DNA from: Pseudoramibacter fermentans
GTDB taxonomy: Bacteria > Bacillota > Clostridia > Eubacteriales > Eubacteriaceae
Assembly (NCBI GenBank): GCA_009493725.1
Contig: VOGB01000004.1
Coordinates: forward strand, 620,001-684,000
Length of the DNA: 64,000 bases
Direction of reading: 5' to 3'
Part shown: positions 17,363 through 26,923 of the stretch, in pieces
Layout: each line of letters opens with the position of its first letter
Numbering within the stretch: position 1 is the stretch's first letter
Notes under the pieces: generated by a model
Told to the model about the DNA's origin: nothing
The model's database searches: none
What the model saw: the letters and a program-made list of their open reading frames with translations, nothing else
Made by a program: the position numbers and the translations under genes

Positions 17363-19579
17363 ATGAATCAAGATATCACCAAAGGATTAAACGCACAACA
17401 AAAGGAAGCGGTTCTGTCAACAGAAGGACCATTACTTATTTTGGCTGGAGCTGGATCTGGAAAAACGCGAACAATCATTCATAGAATTGCTTACATAATC
17501 CAAAATAATTTAGCATATCCTTCACAGATTTTAGCGATTACTTTTACCAATAAAGCTGCAGAGGAAATGAGAAACAGAATTGCGGCGATGGACATTGAAG
17601 GTTCTCGGTATATATGGATGTATACTTTTCATGCTATGTGTTCAAGGATCCTCCGAACATACGCAGAATTACTTGGATATCAGAAAAATTTTGTTATTTA
17701 TGATACAGACGATCAAAAACAATTATATAAACAAATCATTAAAACATTAAATTTTTCTGATAAATTGTTTTCTTTTGGCAGTGTGATTAACGAAATTTCA
17801 TTGGCTAAAGAGAAAACGATCTTACCTAAGCAATATGAAAAGGAAGCTGCAGGTGATTTCCGAAGAGAAAAAATCGCTCAATTCTACAAGGTTTATCAAG
17901 AAGAACTCAAAAAAAATAATGCGATGGACTTTGACGATTTAATTCTCAATACGATTATTTTATTTAAAACCAATCCCCAGGTTTTAAAAAATTACCAGCA
18001 CAAGTTTAAATATATTTTGGTTGACGAGTATCAGGATACCAATCACAATCAGTATGAATTAGTCAATTTACTATCAGCGGAAAGTAAAAATATTTGTGTG
18101 TGTGGTGATGACGACCAGAGTATTTATGGATGGAGAGGGGCAGATATTCATAATATTCTAGATTTTGAAAAGGATTATCCAAACGCAAAGGTTATTAAAT
18201 TAGAAGAAAATTATCGCTCAACACCTTCTATATTAAATATAGCCAATCATATTATTTCGAACAATAAAGAGAGAAAAGAAAAGAAGTTGTGGACAAATAA
18301 TCCCGACGATCCACATAAAATAGTGTTACGTTCTTTCGATTCGGGAAATGAAGAAGCAGAATACATTGCAAATGAAATTCATAATTTAAGAGAAGAAGAC
18401 CATTATAAATTTAACGATATTGCGATTTTATATCGAACGAATGCACAGTCGCGTTTATTCGAAGAAACTTTTATGCGGCGAAATATTCCATACCAGCTAA
18501 TAGGCGGAACAAATTTCTACGCGAGAAAAGAAATTAAAGACATTATTTCATATCTACATGTGTTGTACAATCCACAAGACGATTTAGATACGCTTAGAAT
18601 AATTAATGAGCCAAAACGAGGAATCGGCAATACGACGGTTCAAAAAATAAGAGATTATGCTGATTTTAAAGGTTATAGTATTTTAGAATCAGCTTTTCAT
18701 TGTGATGAAAATCCTGAGTTATCGATGTCAGCAAGAACAAAAATTAAGCAATTTACAGATATTATTTCTAACTTACTTGAATTATCAAATACTGTTGGCG
18801 TGGCAGACTTATTAGAAGAAACGGTTAATCAAACGGGCTATTTAGAGATGTTAAAAACAGGAAATGTTCAAAATGCAGAATCTCGAATTGAAAATCTGCA
18901 GGAATTAATTTCTAGTGCAGTGGAATTTGAAAAGAACTCTGACGATCAATCCCTGCAAGCTTACCTTGAAACCATTTCATTGACGAATGAAACAGATAAA
19001 TATGACGATCAAGACGGAAAGATACTTCTTATGACGCTGCATAACGCGAAAGGCCTCGAATTTCCAGTCGTTTTTATGCCTGGAATGGAAGACGGCATCT
19101 TCCCACATATTCGTTCCTTTGATGATGAAACACAAATGGAGGAAGAAAGAAGAATTTGTTATGTTGGTGTAACTCGGGCACAAAAAAGGTTATTTTTGAC
19201 TTATGCAAATTCTAGGACAATTTACGGAAGAACGCAGCCGGAATTACCATCCCGTTTTCTTGAAGAACTACCAAAAGAAAATATTGATTTTCAAGAAACA
19301 GGTTATGCGAGTCGAAATAAGCTTATACGAGATAGCGGTGCATCTTCAAGATATAAACACCGCGCATTTAATAAAAGCCTCCATTATGCAAAAACAAAAC
19401 AGCATGATGCATTTGTAACTAAGTCTGAAAATAATTTTCATTTAGCAGATCGTGTGAAACATGAAAAATTTGGTATTGGAACAATTATTGATATTCAAAA
19501 AAATCAAATATCAGTTGCTTTTCCAGGCGTGGGAATAAAAAAACTTGCACCATCATATGTGCAATTAGTAAATGAGTAA
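17363..19579 (+). CDS. pcrA: ATP-dependent DNA helicase PcrA (UvrD/Rep family)
   Basis: Superfamily 1A 3'-5' helicase of 738 residues used in repair and rolling-circle replication. NAQQKEAV (Q motif), LAGAGSGKT (Walker A, about 27-35), VDEYQDTN (Walker B), CGDDDQSIYGWRGAD, LEENYRST, LMTLHNAKGLEFP and EERRICYVGVTRA are all present. The C-terminal Tudor-like region ends in VKHEKFGIGTIIDI. The ATG follows the stop of the unknown gene after ten bases. ligA begins three bases after the stop, the pcrA-ligA pair typical of Bacillota. Confidence 0.97.
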   Translation: MNQDITKGLNAQQKEAVLSTEGPLLILAGAGSGKTRTIIHRIAYIIQNNLAYPSQILAITFTNKAAEEMRNRIAAMDIEGSRYIWMYTFHAMCSRILRTYAELLGYQKNFVIYDTDDQKQLYKQIIKTLNFSDKLFSFGSVINEISLAKEKTILPKQYEKEAAGDFRREKIAQFYKVYQEELKKNNAMDFDDLILNTIILFKTNPQVLKNYQHKFKYILVDEYQDTNHNQYELVNLLSAESKNICVCGDDDQSIYGWRGADIHNILDFEKDYPNAKVIKLEENYRSTPSILNIANHIISNNKERKEKKLWTNNPDDPHKIVLRSFDSGNEEAEYIANEIHNLREEDHYKFNDIAILYRTNAQSRLFEETFMRRNIPYQLIGGTNFYARKEIKDIISYLHVLYNPQDDLDTLRIINEPKRGIGNTTVQKIRDYADFKGYSILESAFHCDENPELSMSARTKIKQFTDIISNLLELSNTVGVADLLEETVNQTGYLEMLKTGNVQNAESRIENLQELISSAVEFEKNSDDQSLQAYLETISLTNETDKYDDQDGKILLMTLHNAKGLEFPVVFMPGMEDGIFPHIRSFDDETQMEEERRICYVGVTRAQKRLFLTYANSRTIYGRTQPELPSRFLEELPKENIDFQETGYASRNKLIRDSGASSRYKHRAFNKSLHYAKTKQHDAFVTKSENNFHLADRVKHEKFGIGTIIDIQKNQISVAFPGVGIKKLAPSYVQLVNE

Positions 19580-19582
19580 AAT

Positions 19583-21550
19583 ATGGATTCAATTTCATCG
19601 AATAAAAAGATTTTAATCGATTCTCTTGTCAAAAAATTAAATGATGCTTCTGACGCCTATTATAACGGCAAAGAAGAGTTAATGTCTAATTATGAATGGG
19701 ACAAACTATTTGATCAATTAAGTGATCTAGAGAAGCAAACAGGCTACGTATTAAGCAACAGTCCGACTCAAACTGTAGGAACTGTTCAAAATAATGATGG
19801 TGATAAAGTAGCCCATGAATATCCGGCATTATCACTGGCAAAAACAAAAGACATTAATGATATGATCGATTGGGCTGGTGAAAGAGATGTTTGGTTATCC
19901 TGGAAACTAGACGGTCTCACTTTGGTAGCAACTTATGATAATGGAAATCTCTCATCTTTAGTCACACGGGGAAATGGGATAATCGGAACAAATATTACAT
20001 CACTTGCCTCAGCGATTCAGGGCATTCCACTATCGATTCATTTGAAAACTCACTTGGTCATTAGGGGTGAGGCCATTATCACATACTCTGATTTTGAAAA
20101 TTTTTGCCTTTCATCTGACAATGATTATGCTAACCCAAGAAATCTTGCATCGGGATCATTGAGTTTAAAAGACATTAACGAAGTGAAAAAACGTAATATT
20201 CAATGGATTCCCTTTACTTTGGTGCATACGGATGAATTAATTGTCTCTTGGGGTGAAAGAATGGAATTATTAAAAAATTTAGGTTTTCATCCGGTTGAAG
20301 CAGAAAAATTGCATCCCAAAGAGATCGAAGACGCCATCACACGTTGGAGTAAAAGGGTTGCGAGCAATCAATTAGATTATCCCGTGGACGGTTTGGTTAT
20401 GGTTTTTGATGACACTGAATATGCAAGGCGAGGTGGCGCGACGGGCCATCATGAAAAACGCGCCGGACTCGCGTATAAATGGCAGGACACGTCAAAAACA
20501 ACGAGGCTCGAGAAAGTCGAGTGGTCTTGTGCGGCGTCGACCATTACACCTGTTGCTATATTTGATCCTGTTGAACTTGAAGGGACTACTGTTAAAAGAG
20601 CGACGCTTCACAATATCAGCGAATGCAGGCGATTGGGAATTGGCGGACGTGGAACAGAGATTACAGTCATAAAGGCGAATAAAATCATCCCTAAAATTAT
20701 TGCTGCTAAGTCAGTTGGGGAGTTTTCTATTCCAAATGAGTGCCCAGTCTGCCACCATGAAACAAAAATAGAAATATCATCTTCTGGCGCGGAAACACTT
20801 CATTGTACTAATCGCGATTGCGCTGCCAAGCATCTTAAAAAATATGAACGTTTTGTTAGTAAATATGGCATGGATATTAATGGATTGTCGCTTCAGACTT
20901 TAAATAAATTTATGAATCAAGGATATATTAAAAATTTTTCTGATATTTATTTATTAAAACAGTATGAAGATCAAATAAAAAGGTTAGACGGTTTTGGAGA
21001 AAAATCAGTGGATAACCTATTTCAGGCCATCGAAAACAGTAGACAGGTTAAAGCAGAAAATCTGCTTTTTGCATTAGGCATTCCTATGATTGGTGTTGAC
21101 GCAGCAAGAAAAATCATCCAAGCTATTGGCTTTGAACAATTTCTCTATTTTTCTAAAAACAAAATAGATTTTTCAAGTATAGATGGCATTGGAGAAAAAA
21201 TGTCTGCTTCTATTATTGAGTGGTACGAGAACAATTCAGATGATTTAAATTTATTGCTTCAACAATTAACCGTACAAGATAATCAAGTGAATACAAGTTC
21301 ACAGAAGATGTGTAATCAATTGACATTCGTTATTACAGGCTCTCTCAATCATTACAAAAATAGAGATGCGTTAAAAAGTTATATTTTAAGTCAAAATGGT
21401 CATGTGACTGGAAGTGTTTCTAGGAAAACAGATTATTTAATTAATAACGATATCAACAGTAAGAGTGGGAAAAACAAAAAAGCAAAAGAGCTGAATATTC
21501 CAATTATTACAGAAGATGATTTTATTCGGCAATTTACAAACGAGGGTTAA
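19583..21550 (+). CDS. ligA: NAD-dependent DNA ligase, divergent clostridial type
   Basis: Seals nicks using NAD. The protein has 655 residues. The adenylation lysine is in SWKLDGLT (Lys108). The order is domain Ia, adenylation domain, OB fold, a four-Cys zinc finger (CPVC and CTNRDC), HhH repeats and a C-terminal BRCT domain (FVITGSLNHYKNRDAL). Several blocks differ from the common LigA: domain Ia reads SNYEWDKL where DAEYDRL is usual, and NPRNLASGSL replaces NPRNAAAGSL. This is probably the divergent LigA subfamily seen in some Clostridia. A hairpin overlapping the stop follows. Whether a second ligase exists cannot be told from this window. Confidence 0.93.
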   Translation: MDSISSNKKILIDSLVKKLNDASDAYYNGKEELMSNYEWDKLFDQLSDLEKQTGYVLSNSPTQTVGTVQNNDGDKVAHEYPALSLAKTKDINDMIDWAGERDVWLSWKLDGLTLVATYDNGNLSSLVTRGNGIIGTNITSLASAIQGIPLSIHLKTHLVIRGEAIITYSDFENFCLSSDNDYANPRNLASGSLSLKDINEVKKRNIQWIPFTLVHTDELIVSWGERMELLKNLGFHPVEAEKLHPKEIEDAITRWSKRVASNQLDYPVDGLVMVFDDTEYARRGGATGHHEKRAGLAYKWQDTSKTTRLEKVEWSCAASTITPVAIFDPVELEGTTVKRATLHNISECRRLGIGGRGTEITVIKANKIIPKIIAAKSVGEFSIPNECPVCHHETKIEISSSGAETLHCTNRDCAAKHLKKYERFVSKYGMDINGLSLQTLNKFMNQGYIKNFSDIYLLKQYEDQIKRLDGFGEKSVDNLFQAIENSRQVKAENLLFALGIPMIGVDAARKIIQAIGFEQFLYFSKNKIDFSSIDGIGEKMSASIIEWYENNSDDLNLLLQQLTVQDNQVNTSSQKMCNQLTFVITGSLNHYKNRDALKSYILSQNGHVTGSVSRKTDYLINNDINSKSGKNKKAKELNIPIITEDDFIRQFTNEG

Positions 21551-21580
21551 TAGCTCAACATATCAATATTAACCCTTTGT
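21543..21580 (+). terminator. Weak terminator hairpin overlapping the ligA stop
   Basis: AGGGTTAATA and TATTAACCCT form a ten-base stem. The left arm contains the ligA stop codon. The following T tract is short (TTTGTT), so termination may be partial. The gatC promoter starts immediately afterwards. Confidence 0.55.
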
Positions 21581-21608
21581 TGAAAATATAGTTTCTTTTA
21601 TTTATAAT
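21580..21608 (+). promoter_or_regulatory. Sigma-A promoter for gatCAB-rph-rdgB
   Basis: TTGAAA (21580-21585), a 17-base spacer and TATAAT (21603-21608). The predicted transcription start is near 21615, about 25 bases before gatC. Confidence 0.75.
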
Positions 21609-21640
21609 GTATTATATTTAAATATTGATTAGGAGTTATG

Positions 21641-21928
21641 ATGAGTATTTCAAACGAAGAAGTAACCTATGTTTCAAAACTAGCGAGACTTCGTTTCAAC
21701 GAAGAAGAAACAAAAAAAATGGCCAAAGAATTAGGATCGGTATTAGATTATGTTGCGACTTTGAATGAAGTAGATACGTCTGATATTGAACCAACAGAAC
21801 ATATTCTCCAAGTAAGTAATGTATTTCGAGATGATGTGGTTGGCACACCGCTAAGCAACCAAGTTGCACTGGCAAATGCACCAGATCAGGAAAATGGGTG
21901 CTTTAAAGTGCCACGTGTATTAGATTAA
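21641..21928 (+). CDS. gatC: Asp/Glu-tRNA amidotransferase subunit C
   Basis: Small subunit of 95 residues that holds GatA and GatB together in the GatCAB amidotransferase. SNEEVTYVSKLARLRFNEEE near the N-terminus and VFRDDVVGTPL with a C-terminal FKVPRVL are typical. Two tandem ATG codons occur at 21638 and 21641. I prefer the second because AGGAG ends at 21635, five bases before it. It starts a gatC-gatA-gatB operon behind a consensus promoter. Confidence 0.95.
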   Translation: MSISNEEVTYVSKLARLRFNEEETKKMAKELGSVLDYVATLNEVDTSDIEPTEHILQVSNVFRDDVVGTPLSNQVALANAPDQENGCFKVPRVLD

Positions 21929-21937
21929 GGAGATATG

Positions 21938-23392
21938 ATGAATATTAATAGACTTACAATACATGAAACAAAGGAAGCATTATCTAAAGGAGAATTTTCT
22001 TCTGAAGAATTAGTTACTTCATATGCGGACCGTATTGAAAATGTCGATCCGAAAGTCGATGCTTTTTTACTAAAATGCTTAGACGATGCAAAAAATCAAG
22101 CAAAAAAAATTGATAGTGATGGAAAAACTAATTCGAGCATTTTATCTGGCATTCCGTATGCATTAAAAGATAATATTTGCACAAAAGATATAAAAACAAC
22201 GGCAGCGTCAAAAATGCTGTACAATTTCATCCCGCCGTACAGTGCCGATGTGTATGAACGCTTGCAGAGTTTAGACAGTATCATGCTGGGAAAAGTCAAT
22301 ATGGATGAATTCGCGATGGGATCATCCACAGAAAACTCAGCTTTCAAGACGACAAAAAATCCTTGGGATCTTTCTACGGTTCCGGGTGGTTCTTCAGGTG
22401 GTTCCGCAGTTGCAGTTGCATCAGATATGGCAGCTTATGCACTGGGCAGTGATACAGGCGGATCTATACGTCAGCCTGCATCTTTGTGCGGTGTCGTTGG
22501 GCTTAAACCAACTTATGGGTTAGTTTCGCGATATGGCTTAATTGCATTTGCTTCCTCTCTGGATCAGATTGGGACTTTTACTAAGGATGTAGAAGATGCA
22601 GCTATCGTGCTCAATGCAATTTCTGGTCATGATGCAAAAGACTCGACTTCTTTAAATTTGCCGAAAAAAGATTATACGGTTAATTTAAAGAAAGGAGCAA
22701 AGGGACTAAAGATTGGCATTCTGAAAAACTATAAAACAGAAGGCGTTCAAGAAGATGTCCAAACTGCTATGGACGAGTCAATTGCAGCTTTTAAAGATGC
22801 TGGAGCCGAAATAGTTGAAGTGGATTTTAGGTATTTCAAACAGGCATTGGCTGCTTACTACATTATTGCATGTGCTGAAGCCAGTTCAAATCTTGCGAGA
22901 TATGATGGTGTTCGTTATGGGTACAGAGCAAAAGAATATACAGATTATATCGATATGTACTATAAAACGAGATCAGAAGGCTTTGGTTCAGAAGTTAAAC
23001 GGAGAATCATGCTTGGAACTTATGCGTTAAGTTCAGGGTATTATGATGCGTATTATAAAAAAGGCATGCAGGTTCGAACGGTTATTATTAATGAATACAA
23101 TAAAATTTTCGAACAGTGTGATGTTCTCATGACGCCAACTTCTGCAACGACTGCATTTAAAATCGGAGAAAAGGTTGACGATCCATTACAAATGTATATG
23201 TCAGATACTTTTACTGTTCCAATTAACATCGCAGGTATTCCGGCGGTTTCAATTCCAACGAAACTTGATCGAAGTGGTCTGCCAATTGGCATACAAATAG
23301 TAGGTCCAGCATTGGGAGAAGAACAAATTCTTCAAGCTGCTTGGGCATTAGAACAATCCTTCGATTTTAGAAAAAATCAGCCGAACCTATAA
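21938..23392 (+). CDS. gatA: Asp/Glu-tRNA amidotransferase subunit A
   Basis: Amidase subunit of 484 residues that releases ammonia from glutamine and passes it to GatB. The Ser-cisSer-Lys catalytic set is visible: Lys in YALKDNIC, the two serines in PGGSSGGSA and GSDTGGSIRQPASLCG. Tandem ATG codons occur at 21935 and 21938, again with AAGGAG ideally spaced for the second. gatB follows after 14 bases. A glutaminyl-tRNA synthetase gene lies at 36173-37852, so this complex may act mainly on Asp-tRNA(Asn). Confidence 0.97.
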   Translation: MNINRLTIHETKEALSKGEFSSEELVTSYADRIENVDPKVDAFLLKCLDDAKNQAKKIDSDGKTNSSILSGIPYALKDNICTKDIKTTAASKMLYNFIPPYSADVYERLQSLDSIMLGKVNMDEFAMGSSTENSAFKTTKNPWDLSTVPGGSSGGSAVAVASDMAAYALGSDTGGSIRQPASLCGVVGLKPTYGLVSRYGLIAFASSLDQIGTFTKDVEDAAIVLNAISGHDAKDSTSLNLPKKDYTVNLKKGAKGLKIGILKNYKTEGVQEDVQTAMDESIAAFKDAGAEIVEVDFRYFKQALAAYYIIACAEASSNLARYDGVRYGYRAKEYTDYIDMYYKTRSEGFGSEVKRRIMLGTYALSSGYYDAYYKKGMQVRTVIINEYNKIFEQCDVLMTPTSATTAFKIGEKVDDPLQMYMSDTFTVPINIAGIPAVSIPTKLDRSGLPIGIQIVGPALGEEQILQAAWALEQSFDFRKNQPNL

Positions 23393-23406
23393 GAGGAGAA
23401 ACATAG

Positions 23407-24846
23407 ATGGAATACGAAATTGTCGTCGGTATGGAAATCCACGCCGAACTTTTAACTAAAACAAAAATTTTCTGTTCTTGCCCCACCAAATTTGGCGATC
23501 CAGAAAATACACATACCTGTCCTGTTTGTTTAGGAATGCCAGGTGTCTTGCCGGTATTAAATAAAGACGTTGTCCGTTATGCTGTAAGAGCTGGATTGGC
23601 GCTCAATTGTAAAATTGCTAATTTTAGCAAAATGGATAGAAAAAATTATTTTTATCCAGATCTTCCTAAGGCTTATCAAACTTCTCAATTTGATCGTCCT
23701 TTATGTTTAGGCGGAACAGTTGACATTAACGTAAATGGCCAAACAAAACCAATTGGTATTACGCGCATTCATATTGAAGAAGATGCGGGTAAACTGCTTC
23801 ACGAATCGACAGATGGGACGTTAGTGGATGTAAATCGTTGTGGTGTGCCATTGATAGAAATCGTTTCGGAACCTGATATCAGAGGACCAGAAGAAGCGAG
23901 AATATTTGCTGAAAAGGTCAGAAATACTTTGGAATATACAGGAGTTTCTGACTGCAAAATGGAAGAAGGTTCAATTCGATTTGACGTCAATGTTTCAGTA
24001 CGAGAAAAAGGTGCTGAAAAATTAGGAACTCGTACTGAAATGAAGAATCTAAATTCTTTTAGAGCATTGGAAAGAGCTATTAAGTACGAAAGTAAGCGCC
24101 AAATTATCGAATTAAAAAAAGGTCATCCGATTATTCAAGAAACAAGAAAATGGGACGATGTCAAGGGCGTCAGTTCAGCAATGCGTTCCAAGGAAGACGC
24201 ACAAGATTATCGCTATTTCCCCGAACCAGATTTGGTTCCGATTACCATTACTGATGAAGAAATAGAAAAGGCAAAATCTGAATTGCCTGAACTGCCGGAA
24301 GCAAAAAAAGCAAGATATATGGCAGAATACGATTTGCCAGAATACGATGCGGATTTGATCACTTCTTCTAAAGAAATGGCCCAATTCTTTGAAGACACTG
24401 TTAAAATTTCCAATCATCCAAAACAGATTGCAAATTGGTTAATGGTTGACATTCCTGCTCACTTAAAGGAAAGGGAATTATCGATGTCGACTATTCCGTT
24501 TACGCCAAGCGACCTTGCTGAATTGATTGATTTAATCCAAAATGGAACGATATCAGGAAAGATCGCCAAATCTGTAATGGAAAAAATGTTTACAGAAGAT
24601 GGTTCACCGAAAGAAATTGTCGAAAGAAATAATTGGGCACAAATGCAGGATGAAGGAGAGCTTCAGGCAATTATTGAAAAAATTGTAGAAGATAATCCGA
24701 AATCTGTTTCTGATATTGCTTCAGGAAATAAAAAGGCATACGGCTTTTTGACCGGGCAGGTTATGAAAGCAACAAAGGGAAAAGCAAATCCACAGTTAGC
24801 TAACAAAATTATTAGAGAAGTTGTAGCGAAAAAGTTAAATAAATAA
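23407..24846 (+). CDS. gatB: Asp/Glu-tRNA amidotransferase subunit B
   Basis: Subunit of 479 residues that binds the mischarged tRNA, phosphorylates it and amidates it. VGMEIHAELLTKTKIFCSC and HTCPVCLGMPGVLP carry the zinc cysteines. YFYPDLPKAYQTSQ is the conserved kinase-domain motif. The C-terminal YqeY-like tail (FLTGQVMKATKGKANP) binds tRNA. AGAGGAG precedes the ATG. The next gene, rph, starts four bases after the stop. Confidence 0.97.
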   Translation: MEYEIVVGMEIHAELLTKTKIFCSCPTKFGDPENTHTCPVCLGMPGVLPVLNKDVVRYAVRAGLALNCKIANFSKMDRKNYFYPDLPKAYQTSQFDRPLCLGGTVDINVNGQTKPIGITRIHIEEDAGKLLHESTDGTLVDVNRCGVPLIEIVSEPDIRGPEEARIFAEKVRNTLEYTGVSDCKMEEGSIRFDVNVSVREKGAEKLGTRTEMKNLNSFRALERAIKYESKRQIIELKKGHPIIQETRKWDDVKGVSSAMRSKEDAQDYRYFPEPDLVPITITDEEIEKAKSELPELPEAKKARYMAEYDLPEYDADLITSSKEMAQFFEDTVKISNHPKQIANWLMVDIPAHLKERELSMSTIPFTPSDLAELIDLIQNGTISGKIAKSVMEKMFTEDGSPKEIVERNNWAQMQDEGELQAIIEKIVEDNPKSVSDIASGNKKAYGFLTGQVMKATKGKANPQLANKIIREVVAKKLNK

Positions 24847-24850
24847 TAAA

Positions 24851-25582
24851 ATGAATCAGACATTTATTAGAACAGACGGTCGTTCCTGTGATCAGGGACG
24901 ACCTGTTCAAATTATTAGACATTTTACGAAGTATGCTCAGGGTTCTGTCTTAATTAAAACTGGAGAAACAACGGTTTTATGCTCGGCAATGATCGATGAA
25001 ACCGTACCTTCATTTATGCGTGGAGAAGAACGAGGCTGGGTTACCGCAGAATACAATATGCTGCCCAGTTCAACAAAAACCAGAAAAAAAAGAGACAGAA
25101 ACGGAAAAACAGACAGCCGTTCTGTCGAAATTCAGCGATTAATCGGAAGAAGTTTACGTTCTATTATAGATTTAAACAAGCTTGGTGAACGGACAATTAA
25201 GATTGATTGTGATGTGTTACAAGCTGATGGGGGAACGCGGACTGCCTCGATTACTGGAGCCTTTGTCGCGCTGTACGATGCAGTACAGTGGCTGCTGGAT
25301 AGAAAGATCATTGAGGAAAATCCGATTAATTCTTTTGTTGCATCCATTTCTGTTGGAATATTTAAAGACATGCCAATTCTCGATCTCTGTTATGAAGAAG
25401 ATTCACAGGCGATTGTTGACATGAATGTCGTCATGAATGATAAAGGTGAATTTATCGAAATTCAGGGAACTGGAGAGCAGCGGCCATTTTCACATAAAGA
25501 ATTAGAAGCATTATTATCTCTTGCAAAAGAAGGAATAGAATTTCTTATATCTGAGCAAAAAAATGCGTTAGGAATTAAATAA
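24851..25582 (+). CDS. rph: Ribonuclease PH
   Basis: Phosphorolytic 3'-5' exoribonuclease of 243 residues that trims tRNA precursors. RTDGRSCDQGRPVQI at the N-terminus, GSVLIKTGETTVLCSA, RGWVTAEYNMLP, RLIGRSLRSIIDL and DCDVLQADGGTRTASITGA mark the family. Its stop overlaps the rdgB start by one base. The rph-rdgB-phosphodiesterase trio is common in Gram-positive bacteria. Confidence 0.96.
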   Translation: MNQTFIRTDGRSCDQGRPVQIIRHFTKYAQGSVLIKTGETTVLCSAMIDETVPSFMRGEERGWVTAEYNMLPSSTKTRKKRDRNGKTDSRSVEIQRLIGRSLRSIIDLNKLGERTIKIDCDVLQADGGTRTASITGAFVALYDAVQWLLDRKIIEENPINSFVASISVGIFKDMPILDLCYEEDSQAIVDMNVVMNDKGEFIEIQGTGEQRPFSHKELEALLSLAKEGIEFLISEQKNALGIK

Positions 25583-26196
25583 TGAGTAATAATAAGATAA
25601 TTGTTGCGACAGGCAATAAAGATAAAGTAAAAGAAATAAAAGATGAAATTGGCTCTTCTTTTGAAATGTTGACGATGAAAGAAGCCGGGATTGACGTAGA
25701 TATCGTTGAAGACGGAAAAACCTTTGAAGAAAATGCACTCATAAAAGTTCGAACAATTAAGCCCTACATTAAGGATAAAGATCACACAATATTAATGGCA
25801 GATGACTCAGGACTATGTGTCGATGTGTTAAATGGCGCACCAGGTATTTTTTCAGCTAGATACGCTGGGCCGAATGCTACCTATCTAGATAACAATCAAA
25901 AATTATTAGATGCTATGAAAAATGTTCCGCCATCTAAACGAGATGCAGAATTCGTCTGCAGCATTGCACTTATTTTTCCTGATGGTGAAGAATGGACGTG
26001 CAGAGGCGTTGTGCATGGAAAAATTGCAATGGACATAACTGGACATGACGGTTTCGGATATGATCCGTTATTTATTGAAAACCAATCGGGACTTACATAC
26101 GCTCAAATGAGCCTAGAAGAAAAAAATAAAATTTCACACCGCTCAATTGCTGTTGCAAAAGCTTGTGAAAAAATTAAATCAAAAATAAACGCATAA
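25582..26196 (+). CDS. rdgB: XTP/dITP diphosphatase (RdgB/HAM1 family)
   Basis: House-cleaning pyrophosphatase of 204 residues that removes non-canonical purine NTPs. IVATGNKDKVKEIKDE is the N-terminal signature. DDSGLCVDVLNGAPGIFSARYAG carries the metal- and substrate-binding block. GHDGFGYDPLF and ISHRSIAV complete the signature. The gene starts at the last base of the rph stop. Confidence 0.95.
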   Translation: MSNNKIIVATGNKDKVKEIKDEIGSSFEMLTMKEAGIDVDIVEDGKTFEENALIKVRTIKPYIKDKDHTILMADDSGLCVDVLNGAPGIFSARYAGPNATYLDNNQKLLDAMKNVPPSKRDAEFVCSIALIFPDGEEWTCRGVVHGKIAMDITGHDGFGYDPLFIENQSGLTYAQMSLEEKNKISHRSIAVAKACEKIKSKINA

Positions 26197-26212
26197 GTTC
26201 GGGAGAGATAGC

Positions 26213-26701
26213 TTGGTTAAAATAGGGGTAATTTCTGATAGCCACGGCAATTTAACAAATTTACAGGATGCCGTTGGTGAGCTCAATCAGTTAGGTGTCG
26301 ATGCAATCTTTCATTTAGGAGATTATGTACGAGATTCAAAGAAAATCCACGTGTGGTTTAATCGGACGATTTATTCAATTAAGGGAAACTGTGATCAGGG
26401 CAGTCTTGACGGTTTAAATTACGCCAAAATTTCTTTTGAAAATAAAATTGTTTATGCGACACATGGACACTTATTTAATGTAAAAAGTGATTTGGATGCA
26501 TTATACTATGAAGGATCTCAAAAAAAAGCCGACGTTATATTATTTGGGCACACACATCGTCGATTATTAAAGAAAAAAAATGGTATTTTGTTAATGAATC
26601 CTGGCTCTCTTATGGGCGGCCGGTATAGTGAGGATCCTTCATATGGCGTCATTACGATTGATAATAATGATGTGTCTGGAGAACTTTTTAAATTAAATTG
26701 A
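26213..26701 (+). CDS. YfcE-type metallophosphoesterase
   Basis: Calcineurin-like phosphodiesterase of 162 residues. The metal ligands are in GVISDSHGN, FHLGDYVRD, GNCDQG, ATHGHLFNV and LFGHTHRR. It starts with TTG at 26213, preceded by GGGAGAGA. It follows rdgB in the usual rph-rdgB-yfcE order. The natural substrate of this family is not settled. Confidence 0.88.
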   Translation: MVKIGVISDSHGNLTNLQDAVGELNQLGVDAIFHLGDYVRDSKKIHVWFNRTIYSIKGNCDQGSLDGLNYAKISFENKIVYATHGHLFNVKSDLDALYYEGSQKKADVILFGHTHRRLLKKKNGILLMNPGSLMGGRYSEDPSYGVITIDNNDVSGELFKLN

Positions 26702-26923
26702 TAAATTGATATTTTTAGATATTATAAAGCAAATTAACGCTAAGGATAATTTTTTGTTATCATATATCATTCGATATATACGCTTTGTAGGGGAGATATA
26801 TCAAAAAAATATCTTTAAATTAAACTGTATATTTTTTGCTATTATGATATAATTATTTGTAGTAAAGATGCTTTAAAAAGTGTTTTTAATGTTTATTAAT
26901 TAATTTTCAAAGAGGAGGAAAAT
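26702..26923 (+). promoter_or_regulatory. nifJ upstream region: extended -10 promoter and dyads
   Basis: This AT-rich 222-base gap holds an extended -10 element TGATATAAT at 26845-26853 with a poor -35, which gives a start near 26860. Upstream are a perfect seven-base dyad ATATATC-ATTC-GATATAT at 26762-26779 and a GATATATC palindrome at 26795-26802, possible operators. A strong AGAGGAGGAAA site precedes nifJ. Confidence 0.55.

Noticed and set aside
26702..26923. Rex (NADH-sensing) operator upstream of nifJ
   Set aside because: No TTGTGA-N6-TCACAA-like or TTGTTAA dyad was found; only GATATAT dyads are present.
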